Positions 45,002-54,632 of a stretch of 54,854 nt of DNA are shown here, one piece after another. Below the pieces are notes generated by a model, which had not been told where the DNA came from, did no database searches, and saw only the letters and a list, made by a program, of their open reading frames with translations. The stretch is from Lachnospiraceae bacterium NC2008 (GTDB taxonomy: Bacteria > Bacillota > Clostridia > Lachnospirales > Lachnospiraceae): contig JHWS01000012.1 in NCBI GenBank assembly GCA_000687675.1, positions 1-54,854 on the forward strand, given 5' to 3'. Every line of letters starts with the position of its first letter. Positions within the stretch are counted from its first letter, which is position 1. A program made the position numbers and the translations under genes.

Positions 45002-45211
45002 ATGGCAGAAAAGAAATTAAGTCTTGAAGAAAAGTTTGATAACTTAGATGAGATAATTGAGAAACTTGAAGATAAAGACATATCATTGGACGAGTCATTT
45101 AAAATATATGCTAAGGGTATGGAGCTTCTCAAAGAGTGCAATAGCGATATTGATTCCATAGAGAAGAAGGTTCAGGTACTTAACAAAGATGGAGAAACTC
45201 ATGACTTTTAA
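45002..45211 (+). CDS. xseB: Exodeoxyribonuclease VII small subunit
   Basis: 69 residues; a short helical protein binding the XseA coiled coil (SLEEKFDNLDEIIEKLEDKDISLDES region typical). AGAGGGAAG precedes the ATG. Its 3' end overlaps the ispA start, suggesting coupled translation. Confidence 0.93.
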   Translation: MAEKKLSLEEKFDNLDEIIEKLEDKDISLDESFKIYAKGMELLKECNSDIDSIEKKVQVLNKDGETHDF

Positions 45212-46124
45212 GGATGAATTAACAAGTAAAACAATAGAGACTGAAGAAACAGTAAAGAAGTATCTTCCAAAAGAAGAGGGCTTTCAGAAAACAGTTATAG
45301 AAGCTATGAACTACAGCTTCCTTGCTGGTGGTAAGAGACTTCGTCCACTTATTATGAATATGACATATAAGATGTTTGGCGGAGATAGTTCACTTATTGA
45401 ACCAATGATGGCTGCTCTTGAGATGATACATAATTACTCATTAGTTCATGATGATCTTCCAGAGATGGATAATGATGAACTTAGAAGAGGTATGCCAACT
45501 ACACATGTTAAGTACGGAGCAGGGATGGCAGTACTTGCAGGGGATGGTCTTCTTAACTATGGATTTGAAACTGCAACGAAGGCATTTGACTTATGTCAGG
45601 ATTTAGATGGATACAAGAGGGTAGCTAGAGCACTTAAAGTACTTGGCAGCAAGGCTGGTATCTACGGTATGATAGGCGGTCAGTGTCTTGATATTCAGGC
45701 AGAAAATAAGAAAGTAGAACTTGGACTTGAAGAAGTCAGATTTATAGACCTTAATAAGACTGCAGCGCTTTTACAGTGTTCATTTATGATAGGTGCTATA
45801 TTAGCTGGGGCTTCAGATAGTGATATAGATTTAATGGAAAAACTTGGAGAGTATGTTGGTATAGCATTTCAGCTTCAGGATGACATACTTGATATTACAT
45901 CAACTACAGATACACTTGGTAAGCCAGTAGGTTCTGATGATAAGAACGGTAAGGTTACCTATATTACTTTTAAGGGTATAGAAGCAGCTACGCAGGAACA
46001 GAAGAAACTTTCTAAGGACGCTGTAGATATACTTGAAGGCTATAAGGGTAAGGAACCTATTAACGAAGAAGCAAGAACATTTTTAGTAAATCTTGTTGAG
46101 AGTCTTGTTAATCGTAAGATGTGA
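45201..46124 (+). CDS. ispA: Farnesyl/geranyl diphosphate synthase (trans-prenyl synthase)
   Basis: 307 residues from ATG 45201, chosen because GGAG lies 7 bp upstream; ATG 45189 is in frame but has no site. It elongates DMAPP with IPP. First Asp-rich motif DDLPEMD near residue 80 with GGKRLRP before it, and second Asp-rich motif DDILD near 219. It directly precedes dxs, so the first DXP-pathway step and the prenyl elongase are co-expressed. Overlaps xseB by 11 bp. Confidence 0.95.
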   Translation: MTFKDELTSKTIETEETVKKYLPKEEGFQKTVIEAMNYSFLAGGKRLRPLIMNMTYKMFGGDSSLIEPMMAALEMIHNYSLVHDDLPEMDNDELRRGMPTTHVKYGAGMAVLAGDGLLNYGFETATKAFDLCQDLDGYKRVARALKVLGSKAGIYGMIGGQCLDIQAENKKVELGLEEVRFIDLNKTAALLQCSFMIGAILAGASDSDIDLMEKLGEYVGIAFQLQDDILDITSTTDTLGKPVGSDDKNGKVTYITFKGIEAATQEQKKLSKDAVDILEGYKGKEPINEEARTFLVNLVESLVNRKM

Positions 46125-46133
46125 GGTTATAAC

Positions 46134-48026
46134 TTGAGCGAGAATAATGAGAACAGACTATATGCCTCAAAAAGAAGCATACTTAGTCAGATAAAACATG
46201 AAAATGACATAAAAAACGTATCCAGTTCGGACTATGTAAGACTTGCAGAGGAGATACGTGAATTCTTAATAGATAGCATATCTGTTACCGGCGGACATCT
46301 TGGGTCCAACCTTGGATGTGTTGAGCTTACTATGGCTCTTCATCTTTCACTTAATCTTCCAGAAGATAAGATTATATGGGATGTAGGTCACCAGTCATAT
46401 ACTCATAAGCTTCTTACAGGAAGAAGAGAAGGTTTTGAATCTCTTCGTAAGTTTGGCGGTATGTCAGGCTTCCCTAAGACATGTGAAAGTGACTGCGACT
46501 GCTTTAATACAGGACATTCGTCTACATCTATATCTGCAGGCCTGGGACTTGCACTTGCCAGAGACTTAGATGGAAAGCATAACACAATCGTTTCTGTTAT
46601 TGGTGACGGTTCATTAACTGGTGGTATGGCATATGAAGCTATGAACAATGCTTCTAAGCTTAAGACCAACTTTATAATAGTTCTTAATGACAACAATATG
46701 TCTATCTCTGAGAATGTAGGTGGTGTATCTCAGTATCTTAATAATATTAGAACTGCTGACTCATATCTTGGACTTAAGAAGGGAGTATATGATACCCTTA
46801 TGAAATCCAAGGCTGGTGAAGGAGTAGTTAAGGCTATCCAGAGAACAAAAAGTTCATTTAAGCAACTGATTATTCCTGGTATGTTCTTTGAAAATATGGG
46901 CATTACCTATCTTGGACCGGTAGATGGTCATGATATTAACAAGCTTGTTAAGGTAATTAATGAAGCTAAGCGTGTTCAAGGCGCTGTTATGATACATGTG
47001 GTAACTCAGAAGGGTAGAGGTTATGAACCTGCTGTTAAGCACCCTGCCAGATTCCATGGGGCAGAGCCATTCGATGTAGCAACAGGTCTTCCTAAGAAGA
47101 TTAGAGAGAAGGCTAATTATACAGATATCTTCTCAACTGTTATGTGTAAGCTTGGAGCTAGAAATAAGAAGATAGTTGCTATCACAGCAGCTATGCCAGA
47201 CGGTACAGGTTTAAAGCGTTTTCACAATATGTTTCCAAGACAGTTCTTTGATGTGGGAATAGCAGAGCAGCATGCAGTGACATTTGCCGCAGGTCTTGCA
47301 GCAGGTGGATACATACCAGTAGTTGCAATCTATTCATCATTCCTTCAAAGAGCCTATGACCAGATACTTCACGATGTATGTCTTCAGAATTTACATGTAG
47401 TATTTGCCATTGATAGAGCAGGATTAGTTGGAAGTGATGGTGAAACTCATCAGGGTATATTCGACTTATCATATCTTTCTTCTATACCAGGTATGAATAT
47501 TATGGCACCTAAGAATAAGTGGGAACTTGCAGATATGCTTAAGTACGCTATATCTTTTTCGGGACCTATAGCCATAAGATATCCAAGAGGGGAAGCTTAT
47601 GACGAACTTGAGGATGTTAGAAATAAGATTGAATATGGCAAGTCTGAGATAGTATATGACGAGGAAGACACAGTCTTAGTAGCTGTAGGAAGTATGGTAA
47701 AAACAGCCTGCGCTATTAGAGATAAGATGAAAGAAGCGGGGAAGTCTTGCTCTATTATCAATGCAAGATTTGTTAAGCCTATAGATGAAGAAGGAATCTT
47801 AGCTGCTGCGAAGAAGCATAAGAAGCTTGTTACTTTAGAGGAAAATGTAGCTTCTGGCGGCTTTGGAGAGAAGGTAAGAGAGTTCTTAGATGAAAAGAAT
47901 ACTGGATGTCAGATATATAACATAGCTCTTGAAGATGCCTATGTTGAGCATGGCAATGTTGAAGTTCTTAAGAAAGAAATAGGCATAGATCCGGATTCAA
48001 TTATAGAAAGATGTAAACTGATATAA
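46134..48026 (+). CDS. dxs: 1-Deoxy-D-xylulose-5-phosphate synthase
   Basis: 630 residues. Thiamine-diphosphate enzyme joining pyruvate and glyceraldehyde 3-phosphate at the entry to the non-mevalonate isoprenoid pathway. GGHLGSNLGCVEL, the ThDP motif GDGSLTGGMAYEAMNN...NDNNMS, DVGIAEQHAVTFAAG and the transketolase C-terminal domain are intact. The start is TTG at 46134 behind GAGGT. Confidence 0.97.
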   Translation: MSENNENRLYASKRSILSQIKHENDIKNVSSSDYVRLAEEIREFLIDSISVTGGHLGSNLGCVELTMALHLSLNLPEDKIIWDVGHQSYTHKLLTGRREGFESLRKFGGMSGFPKTCESDCDCFNTGHSSTSISAGLGLALARDLDGKHNTIVSVIGDGSLTGGMAYEAMNNASKLKTNFIIVLNDNNMSISENVGGVSQYLNNIRTADSYLGLKKGVYDTLMKSKAGEGVVKAIQRTKSSFKQLIIPGMFFENMGITYLGPVDGHDINKLVKVINEAKRVQGAVMIHVVTQKGRGYEPAVKHPARFHGAEPFDVATGLPKKIREKANYTDIFSTVMCKLGARNKKIVAITAAMPDGTGLKRFHNMFPRQFFDVGIAEQHAVTFAAGLAAGGYIPVVAIYSSFLQRAYDQILHDVCLQNLHVVFAIDRAGLVGSDGETHQGIFDLSYLSSIPGMNIMAPKNKWELADMLKYAISFSGPIAIRYPRGEAYDELEDVRNKIEYGKSEIVYDEEDTVLVAVGSMVKTACAIRDKMKEAGKSCSIINARFVKPIDEEGILAAAKKHKKLVTLEENVASGGFGEKVREFLDEKNTGCQIYNIALEDAYVEHGNVEVLKKEIGIDPDSIIERCKLI

Positions 48027-48034
48027 GGAATAAT

Positions 48035-48835
48035 ATGAAGGAAAGACTTGATGTTATACTAGTTAATAATGGATATGCTGAGTCTCGTGAGAAGGCTAAA
48101 GTTCTTATTATGACTGGCAACGTATTTGTTAATGGTCAGAGGGAAGACAAGGCAGGAACTAGTTTTAATACAGAAGATATAAAGATTGAGATTAAGGGCC
48201 AGACTCTTAAGTATGTATCAAGAGGCGGGCTTAAACTTGAGAAGGCTGTTGATGTTTTTGGTATAAAACTTGATGGCTATACCTGTATGGATATAGGGGC
48301 TTCTACAGGTGGATTTACTGACTGTATGCTTCAAAATGGAGCTTTAAAGGTATATTCAATAGATGTTGGTCACGGCCAGCTTGCATGGAAACTTCGTAAT
48401 GATGAAAGAGTTGTATGTTTAGAGAAAACAAACTTTAGATATATAACTAATGAGCAGGTTCCAGAGCCTATAGATTTTGCCAGCGTAGATGTTTCATTTA
48501 TCTCTCTTTCAAAGATATTACCAGCTGCTTATCCTCTTATAAGAGATGAAGGACGTATGGTATGTCTTATAAAGCCACAGTTTGAGGCAGGTAAAGAAAA
48601 GGTTGGTAAGAAGGGCGTAGTTAGAGAACCAGCTGTACATATTGAAGTTATAGAGAATGCACTGTCATATGCAAGAGATAATCATTTTAGAATTTTAGGA
48701 CTTGATTATTCACCAGTTCGTGGACCAGAAGGCAATATTGAGTATCTTATGCATATTGAAAAGTCTGATCAGCCAGACCTTGTACAAAATGATATAATTA
48801 AAGACATAGTTGCAAAGGCACACGAAAGCTTATAA
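48035..48835 (+). CDS. tlyA: TlyA-family rRNA ribose-2'-O-methyltransferase
   Basis: 266 residues. An S4 RNA-binding domain (about 1-62; RLDVILVNNGYAESREKAK) is fused to an FtsJ-like methyltransferase with SAM motif DIGASTGGFTDCML and KPQFEAGKEKVGKKGVV. In actinobacteria TlyA methylates 16S and 23S rRNA and affects capreomycin sensitivity. The classic neighbour order dxs-tlyA-nadK is kept. Confidence 0.93.
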   Translation: MKERLDVILVNNGYAESREKAKVLIMTGNVFVNGQREDKAGTSFNTEDIKIEIKGQTLKYVSRGGLKLEKAVDVFGIKLDGYTCMDIGASTGGFTDCMLQNGALKVYSIDVGHGQLAWKLRNDERVVCLEKTNFRYITNEQVPEPIDFASVDVSFISLSKILPAAYPLIRDEGRMVCLIKPQFEAGKEKVGKKGVVREPAVHIEVIENALSYARDNHFRILGLDYSPVRGPEGNIEYLMHIEKSDQPDLVQNDIIKDIVAKAHESL

Positions 48836-48858
48836 AGGCATACACAAGAGGACAAGCT

Positions 48859-49689
48859 ATGAAGAAATTTACCATAGTATCCAATGAAATAAAGGACGCA
48901 GGTTTAGTTAAGGCTAATGAGATTAAAGACTTAATCTTAGCTAACTATAAAGACCTGTCTATTAGTATCTGTGAGATGCAGGCATGTGCTGCCTACGACT
49001 ATTCTGATACAGACTGTATTATGGTTCTTGGCGGTGATGGAACTATGCTTAGAGTAGTTACAGATACTGTTAAAAGCGGACTGCCAATAATCGGTATCAA
49101 CATTGGTAAGCTTGGTTTCTTAACAGAGGTTGAGCTTGACCATGTTCTTGATGCTGTTAAGATGCTTATGTCAGAAAAGTATCACATAGAAGAACGTATG
49201 ATGCTTGATGGAAGAATTATGGGGAAGGAAGATAAGTTTATTCCAGCTCTAAATGATATCGTTCTTTCAAGATCTACAGATATGATGCTTGTAGGATACA
49301 GAGTAAGTGTTAACCATCATTTCCTTAAAGATTTCTATGCTGACGGTATGATTGTTTCAACACCAACAGGTTCTACAGGATACAATATGTCAGCTGGAGG
49401 TGCTATAGTTGAACCTCTTGCAAGACTTATACAGCTTACACCAATATGTCCTCATACACTTGATACTAGATCAATCATCTTATCAGCTGAGGATATAGTT
49501 GATATAGAAGTACTACCACCAAAGGGAGATAAGAAACCTCAGGTTGGTGTATATTTTGATGGAAGAATGAAAGATAATATGGAACCAGGAGATAAGATAA
49601 GAATCGCTATGGCAGATGAAGTTTCAAGGATCTGCAGAATAAGCGATGCTGGTTTCCTTGAAGTTCTTAATAGTAAGATGAATGAGTAA
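48859..49689 (+). CDS. nadK: NAD kinase
   Basis: 276 residues. ATP-dependent phosphorylation of NAD to NADP. The GGDGTMLR motif near residue 60, GINIGKLGFLTEVE, the NDIVLSR segment and TPTGSTGYNMSAGG are the family signatures. AGAGGAC precedes the ATG. argR usually follows in clostridia; here a short hairpin-containing gap leads straight to recN. Confidence 0.96.
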   Translation: MKKFTIVSNEIKDAGLVKANEIKDLILANYKDLSISICEMQACAAYDYSDTDCIMVLGGDGTMLRVVTDTVKSGLPIIGINIGKLGFLTEVELDHVLDAVKMLMSEKYHIEERMMLDGRIMGKEDKFIPALNDIVLSRSTDMMLVGYRVSVNHHFLKDFYADGMIVSTPTGSTGYNMSAGGAIVEPLARLIQLTPICPHTLDTRSIILSAEDIVDIEVLPPKGDKKPQVGVYFDGRMKDNMEPGDKIRIAMADEVSRICRISDAGFLEVLNSKMNE

Positions 49690-49692
49690 AAA

Positions 49693-49730
49693 CTTTACAC
49701 ACGTGCTTTTGGAGAAGTGCCAATGTAAAG
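49693..49730 (+). repeat. Hairpin in the nadK-recN gap
   Basis: CTTTACA (49693-49699) pairs with TGTAAAG (49724-49730), with further partial pairing inside (CTT/AAG). Lacks a T run and ends just before the recN ribosome site GGAGAAG, so it could hide or expose that site or mark a deletion scar where argR is found in relatives. Confidence 0.5.
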
Positions 49731-49739
49731 GAGAAGAAT

Positions 49740-51419
49740 ATGCTAACAAGTTTACACGTGAAAAATCTTGCCCTCATTGACGAGGCAGAAGTAACTCTTT
49801 CAGAGGGACTTAATATCCTAACAGGAGAAACAGGTGCTGGTAAGTCTATTATCATAGGCTCTATTAATTATTGTCTTGGAGAGAAAGTATCTTCAGATGT
49901 AATTAGAGAAGGTGCGGAATATGCCCTTGTAGAATTAGTCTTTACTGTAGATGAAGAGCTTAAGGAAAAGCTTACATCTATGGACTATCAGGTAGAAGAT
50001 GACGGAACTGTCATAATTTCAAGAAAGATTTATCCTGGTAGAAGCGTACTTAAGATTTCTGGGGAAACAGTTACTGCAAAGCAGGTTAAGACATTGGCTT
50101 CATATCTTATCGATATTCATGGCCAGCATGAACACCAGTCACTTATATCAGCAAAGAATCAGGCTGAGATACTTGATGATTACTGCGGCGAAGAATTAGA
50201 TAAGGTTAAAAAGATTCTATCTGAAAAATATGATGAATATAAATCTGTTATAGAAAAGATAGAGTCTCTTTCTATTGATGACGGGCTCAGAAGCCGTGAG
50301 ATGTCTCTTATGGAATTCGAGATAGAAGAGATAGAGAAGGCAGCTATCACTGAAGAAGAAAGAGTATCTCTTGAAGCAAGATATAAGAAGATGAATGGTA
50401 GTCAGAAGATTGCCTCTGCTCTTCAAAGTGCTATGAACTCACTTAAGAGAGATAATACCAATGCATCAGATTTAGTTGGCTACGCTGTTTCAGAACTTTC
50501 TAAAGTATCTGACTATGATGATGAGATAAAGGAAATCTATAACAACCTTGTAAATGCTGAAGAGCTAATAGCAGATGTTTCAAGGAATGCTGATTCCTAT
50601 ATGGAAAGCTTAGAATATTCTGAGCAGGAATTTGCAGAAGTGGAAGCTCGTCTTGATACGGTTAATACTATTATCCATAAATATGGCGGCTCAGTAGAAA
50701 AAGTTGAAGAGCATCTTATAAGCCAGAAAGAAAAGTTAGAAGAACTTAATGATATCGAAGGTAACCTTAAGAGATTAACAGCTAAGAAGGATATCCTTGA
50801 AGAATTTATATATGATATGTGCGGCAAGGCTCATATGATAAGGGAGAACGTTGCCAAGAAGTTATCAGAGGAAATAGAAAGTGTTCTTAAGGAACTAAAC
50901 TTCTTAAAGGTGGCATTCCAGATTACCTTAACAAGAAAGGATAGCTTCACAAAAGAAGGTTATGACGAAGTGAGTTTTGATATATCTCTTAACCCAGGTG
51001 AGAAACTTCTTCCTGTATCTAAGGTTGCTTCAGGCGGTGAGCTTTCTAGAATCATGCTTGCACTTAAAACCGTATTTGCAAGAAAGGATAAGATAGGAAC
51101 TCTTATCTTCGATGAGATAGATGCAGGTATAAGTGGCCAGACTGCATGGAAGGTATCTGGAAGAATGAATGACATAGCAGGTCATCATCAGGTTATCGCT
51201 ATAACTCATCTTCCACAGATAGCAGCTATGGCTGATTCACATTATAAGATTGAGAAAAGTGAAATAGAGGGCAAGACTGTCACAAACATCAGCCCACTTG
51301 ATAATGAGGGCAGGATAGGAGAACTAGCTAGACTCCTAGGGGGAGATACCCTAACAGATGCTACCAAGCACAATGCTATAGAGCTTATGGAGATGGCATC
51401 TAAGGTAAAGAAAGGGTAA
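49740..51419 (+). CDS. recN: DNA repair protein RecN
   Basis: 559 residues. SMC-like ATPase acting early in double-strand-break repair. Walker A GETGAGKSI near residue 29, a long coiled coil through the middle, the signature ASGGELSRIMLA, and Walker B LIFDEIDAGISG. In many bacteria it is SOS-controlled; I see no clear LexA/DinR box in the short upstream gap. Confidence 0.96.
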   Translation: MLTSLHVKNLALIDEAEVTLSEGLNILTGETGAGKSIIIGSINYCLGEKVSSDVIREGAEYALVELVFTVDEELKEKLTSMDYQVEDDGTVIISRKIYPGRSVLKISGETVTAKQVKTLASYLIDIHGQHEHQSLISAKNQAEILDDYCGEELDKVKKILSEKYDEYKSVIEKIESLSIDDGLRSREMSLMEFEIEEIEKAAITEEERVSLEARYKKMNGSQKIASALQSAMNSLKRDNTNASDLVGYAVSELSKVSDYDDEIKEIYNNLVNAEELIADVSRNADSYMESLEYSEQEFAEVEARLDTVNTIIHKYGGSVEKVEEHLISQKEKLEELNDIEGNLKRLTAKKDILEEFIYDMCGKAHMIRENVAKKLSEEIESVLKELNFLKVAFQITLTRKDSFTKEGYDEVSFDISLNPGEKLLPVSKVASGGELSRIMLALKTVFARKDKIGTLIFDEIDAGISGQTAWKVSGRMNDIAGHHQVIAITHLPQIAAMADSHYKIEKSEIEGKTVTNISPLDNEGRIGELARLLGGDTLTDATKHNAIELMEMASKVKKG

Positions 51420-51423
51420 ATAT

Positions 51424-51777
51424 ATGTACCAGAAAAAAGATTATGTATATGTAGAAACATTAGGTGTATGTAGGGTAGAAGAGGTAACAAGCCTGGCAGA
51501 AAAGGATGGTACTTCTATACTTTACTATGGCGTAAGATCCATGAGAAATCAGGGGACAACTGCATATTACCCAGTGGAAGATCATAAGGTTGAAATTAGA
51601 AATCTCATAACACTCGAAGAGGCTACTAAGATAGTAGAAGAGTATGAGAAGGAAAAGGAAACTGAGGTAACTACAGAAGAGAACAAGACACCTGTTTCAG
51701 ATAAGGTTTACGAAGCAAAATTTGTTATAGAACTTGATAAGAAAATAAAGGCGAAAAAAGCAGCAGCAAAAAAATAG
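51424..51777 (+). CDS. CarD/TRCF-RID domain protein
   Basis: 117 residues. The N-terminal 55 residues (DYVYVETLGVCRVEEV...ILYYGVRSM...YYPVED) match the RNA-polymerase-interacting domain of CarD and Mfd. The remainder is charged and ends in a Lys/Ala tail; the DNA-binding helical part of full CarD is not evident. A possible transcription-initiation modulator; function is inferred from the domain only. Starts 4 bp after recN and ends at a strong terminator. Confidence 0.75.
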   Translation: MYQKKDYVYVETLGVCRVEEVTSLAEKDGTSILYYGVRSMRNQGTTAYYPVEDHKVEIRNLITLEEATKIVEEYEKEKETEVTTEENKTPVSDKVYEAKFVIELDKKIKAKKAAAKK

Positions 51778-51785
51778 TTATTATT

Positions 51786-51835
51786 AACAGAATTATGCAA
51801 ATTGCTATATTTCTATTGTAAAATTCTGTTTTTTT
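51786..51835 (+). terminator. Terminator after the carD-like gene
   Basis: AACAGAATT (51786-51794) pairs perfectly with AATTCTGTT (51822-51830), followed by five T. The downstream promoter's -35 begins within its loop. Confidence 0.85.
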
Positions 51836-51880
51836 AGTAAAATATTTATAGGCGTGGAATTAAGATTAATTAATCCCACA
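51816..51880 (+). promoter_or_regulatory. Promoter and 5' leader hairpin of the EAL-like/HDOD gene
   Basis: -35 TTGTAA (51816-51821), 16-bp spacer, -10 TAAAAT (51838-51843). The expected start near 51850 is followed at once by a hairpin, 51854-51863 with 51870-51879 (10 bp, one mismatch), then a run of six G and an A-rich stretch. No known riboswitch consensus fits fully. Confidence 0.55.
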
Positions 51881-51935
51881 GGGGGGCAAATAAAAGCGTT
51901 ATAAAAGGGCTTTAGGAAAGGTATGGGGTGAATTT

Positions 51936-53162
51936 ATGTTAGCTACATTAGTTCCTTTATTTGATGAAAATCTTAGCGTAATGGCCTATTCGCTATTCTC
52001 GCAGAAGGCCAATTATCTTACAGATCCAATTTTTTCTGTATCAGCTCAGTTTGATGGTGCAGGTTCAATTGATGGACTTGAGATATTAGAGAGCATCGGA
52101 GTATCAACTCTTTCCGATGGCAAAGTCATATTTATTCCTGTAAACAATGTATCAATATTCGCATCTATAGCAGATACTTATAGTGTACCTAACTCACAGT
52201 ATGTATTCCTTATAGACAATACGGTACTTCCTTCTGAGATGTATATTAACAGACTTAAGGATCTTAAGGGTCAGGGATACAAGATAGCCATCCGTAAGGT
52301 TATGGTATCTCAGTATGAAGACTATAAGCCTGTATTTGAACTTTGTGATTATGTATTTATTAATACTAAGAAGGTTGATATATCAAAGGCTAAAGTTTAC
52401 TTTACTAAGCTTTATCCAAATATAAAGATTATTGCTGGTAATATTCAGAGCCAGCTTGAATTCTATAATCTTACACAGGAAGGTGGATATAGCCTTTTCG
52501 AAGGACCATTCTATCGTACACCAGTAACTAAGGGTGATACAGAAGTTGCTCCTCTTAAGATGAACTATATCGAACTTCTTAATATTGTTAATGATCCAAA
52601 CTTTGATCTTACTAAGGCAGCTGATGTAATAGGAAGAGATACAGCTCTTGTTATTTCTCTTCTTAAGATTGTTAACAGGATGAGTGTTAACTCAGAGATT
52701 ACAACTATCCGCCACGCAGCAGCTATGCTAGGACAGAAAGAACTTAGAAAGTGGATAACAACAGCAGTAGCTCAGCAGCTCTGTACAGATAAGCCTAATG
52801 AGATTATGAGAATCTCACTTATTAGAGCTAAATTTGCAGAAAGTCTTGCTAAGTACTTTGATATGGGTAGTGTATCTGGGGAACTCTTCCTTATGGGACT
52901 CTTCTCAGTTATAGATCTTATCTTAGATAAACCTATGGCAGATGCACTTAATACTCTTAACCTGTCTAATCCAATTAAGGAAGCTTTGATTGATGGCACA
53001 GGAGATTATGCACACGTACTTGAATTTATCATGGAATATGAGAATGCTAACTGGCAGGAAATATCAAGAGTTGGCATACTTAACAACATGAAGATGGATG
53101 ATGTATATAACGCATATATCAGCACACTTTCATGGTATAGGGATTTATTCATAGATAAGTAA
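51936..53162 (+). CDS. EAL-like/HDOD signalling protein (YuxH type)
   Basis: 408 residues. The N-terminal half (about 1-200) has the fold pattern of an EAL phosphodiesterase but lacks the EAL motif and the catalytic acidic residues, so it is probably non-enzymatic. The C-terminal half (about 205-400) is an HDOD domain (LKMNYIELLNIVNDPNFDLTKAADVI...LLKIVN...TIRHAAAMLG). Relatives link c-di-GMP-type signalling to motility. Its place beside glgA and downstream of a separate promoter suggests a regulator; no target is visible. Confidence 0.85.
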   Translation: MLATLVPLFDENLSVMAYSLFSQKANYLTDPIFSVSAQFDGAGSIDGLEILESIGVSTLSDGKVIFIPVNNVSIFASIADTYSVPNSQYVFLIDNTVLPSEMYINRLKDLKGQGYKIAIRKVMVSQYEDYKPVFELCDYVFINTKKVDISKAKVYFTKLYPNIKIIAGNIQSQLEFYNLTQEGGYSLFEGPFYRTPVTKGDTEVAPLKMNYIELLNIVNDPNFDLTKAADVIGRDTALVISLLKIVNRMSVNSEITTIRHAAAMLGQKELRKWITTAVAQQLCTDKPNEIMRISLIRAKFAESLAKYFDMGSVSGELFLMGLFSVIDLILDKPMADALNTLNLSNPIKEALIDGTGDYAHVLEFIMEYENANWQEISRVGILNNMKMDDVYNAYISTLSWYRDLFIDK

Positions 53163-53186
53163 ACATAAGGTATTGGAGGTTAGGCA

Positions 53187-54632
53187 ATGAAGAATGTATT
53201 ATTTGTTGCGTCAGAAGGTGTTCCGTTCATTAAAACTGGTGGTCTAGCAGATGTAGTAGGATCACTGCCAAAATGTTTCGATAAGAAATATTTTGATGTT
53301 AGAGTCATGATTCCAAAGTATACTTGCATCTCTCAGAAGATGAAAGATCTTATGCAGTATAAGACTCATTTCTATATGGACTTCCACTGGAAGAATGAGT
53401 ATGTAGGTATCTTAGAGGCTGTTGTTGATGGTATAACATATTACTTTATCGATAACGAGTCATATTTCAATGGCTTCAAGCCATATAGTAACAATGTTAG
53501 AGACGATATTGAGAAGTTTGCGTTCTTCTCTAAGGCAGCTCTTTCATCGTTACCACTTATTGGGTTCAAGCCGGATCTTATTCACTGCCACGACTGGCAG
53601 ACCGGTCTTATTCCTGTATATCTTAAAGAACGTTTCCATGATGGTGAATTCTTCAGAGATATGAAGTCAGTTATGACTATCCATAACCTGAAGTTCCAGG
53701 GACGCTGGGATGTTAAGGAAGTTAAGGATATTACTGGTATCGGCGCAAGCTTCTTCACACCTGATAAGCTTGAAGCATATAGAGATGCTAACCTTCTAAA
53801 GGGCGGTCTTGTATATGCAGACGCTATTACAACAGTATCTGAAACATATGCGGAAGAAATCAAGACGCCATTCTATGGTGAAGGTTTGGATGGACTTCTT
53901 AAGGCAAGAGCAGGAGATCTCCGTGGTATCGTCAATGGTATCGACTACTCAGAGTACGACCCTGCTAATGACCCTTATATTGACTTTAAATATAATCCTA
54001 AGAACTTCAGAAAAGAAAAGATTAAGAATAAACGAGCTCTCCAGAAAGAACTTAGCTTAGAGCAGGATGATAAGAAGATGATGATCGGTATCGTATCACG
54101 TCTTACTGATCAGAAAGGTTTCGACCTTATTGCTTACATCATGGACGAGTTATGTCAGGATGCAGTTCAGATTGTTGTTCTTGGTACAGGTGAAGAACGC
54201 TACGAGAATATGTTCCGTCACTTTGACTGGAAGTATGGTAACAAGGTAGCTGCCAACATCTATTATTCAGAAGGACTTTCTCATAAGATATATGCAGCTT
54301 GCGATGCATTCCTTATGCCATCTATGTTTGAACCATGTGGTTTAAGCCAGCTTATGAGCCTTCGTTACGGTACTATTCCTATTGTTCGTGAAACAGGTGG
54401 TCTTAAAGATACAGTAACACCATATAACGAATATGAAGGAACAGGTACAGGATTCTCATTCACTAACTACAACGCTCATGAGATGCTTAACACTATTCGT
54501 TACGCAGAGAAGATTTACTATGACCGCCGCCGTGAGTGGAACAAACTCATCGACCGCGCCATGGCCGCAGACTTCAGCTGGGACGTTTCCGCAAGAAAAT
54601 ACCAGGACATGTATGACTGGTTGATAGGCTGA
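53187..54632 (+). CDS. glgA: Glycogen synthase (ADP-glucose type, GT5)
   Basis: 481 residues, normal GlgA length. Transfers glucose from ADP-glucose to alpha-1,4-glucan. KTGGLADVVGSLP near residue 17 binds ADP-glucose; SRLTDQKGFDL, EPCGLSQLMSLRYG and ETGGL carry the GT-B C-terminal site. GGAGG precedes the ATG. The TGA stop (54630-54632) lies inside an inverted copy of the palindromic repeat found downstream. No other glg gene is in the window. Confidence 0.96.
   Translation: MKNVLFVASEGVPFIKTGGLADVVGSLPKCFDKKYFDVRVMIPKYTCISQKMKDLMQYKTHFYMDFHWKNEYVGILEAVVDGITYYFIDNESYFNGFKPYSNNVRDDIEKFAFFSKAALSSLPLIGFKPDLIHCHDWQTGLIPVYLKERFHDGEFFRDMKSVMTIHNLKFQGRWDVKEVKDITGIGASFFTPDKLEAYRDANLLKGGLVYADAITTVSETYAEEIKTPFYGEGLDGLLKARAGDLRGIVNGIDYSEYDPANDPYIDFKYNPKNFRKEKIKNKRALQKELSLEQDDKKMMIGIVSRLTDQKGFDLIAYIMDELCQDAVQIVVLGTGEERYENMFRHFDWKYGNKVAANIYYSEGLSHKIYAACDAFLMPSMFEPCGLSQLMSLRYGTIPIVRETGGLKDTVTPYNEYEGTGTGFSFTNYNAHEMLNTIRYAEKIYYDRRREWNKLIDRAMAADFSWDVSARKYQDMYDWLIG

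Noticed and set aside
51875-51925. Possible c-di-GMP-I riboswitch (a GGGGCAAA stretch before an EAL-like gene)
   Set aside because: Only the short purine stretch resembles the consensus; the second conserved block with ACGCAAAGCC and the two-helix fold are missing.
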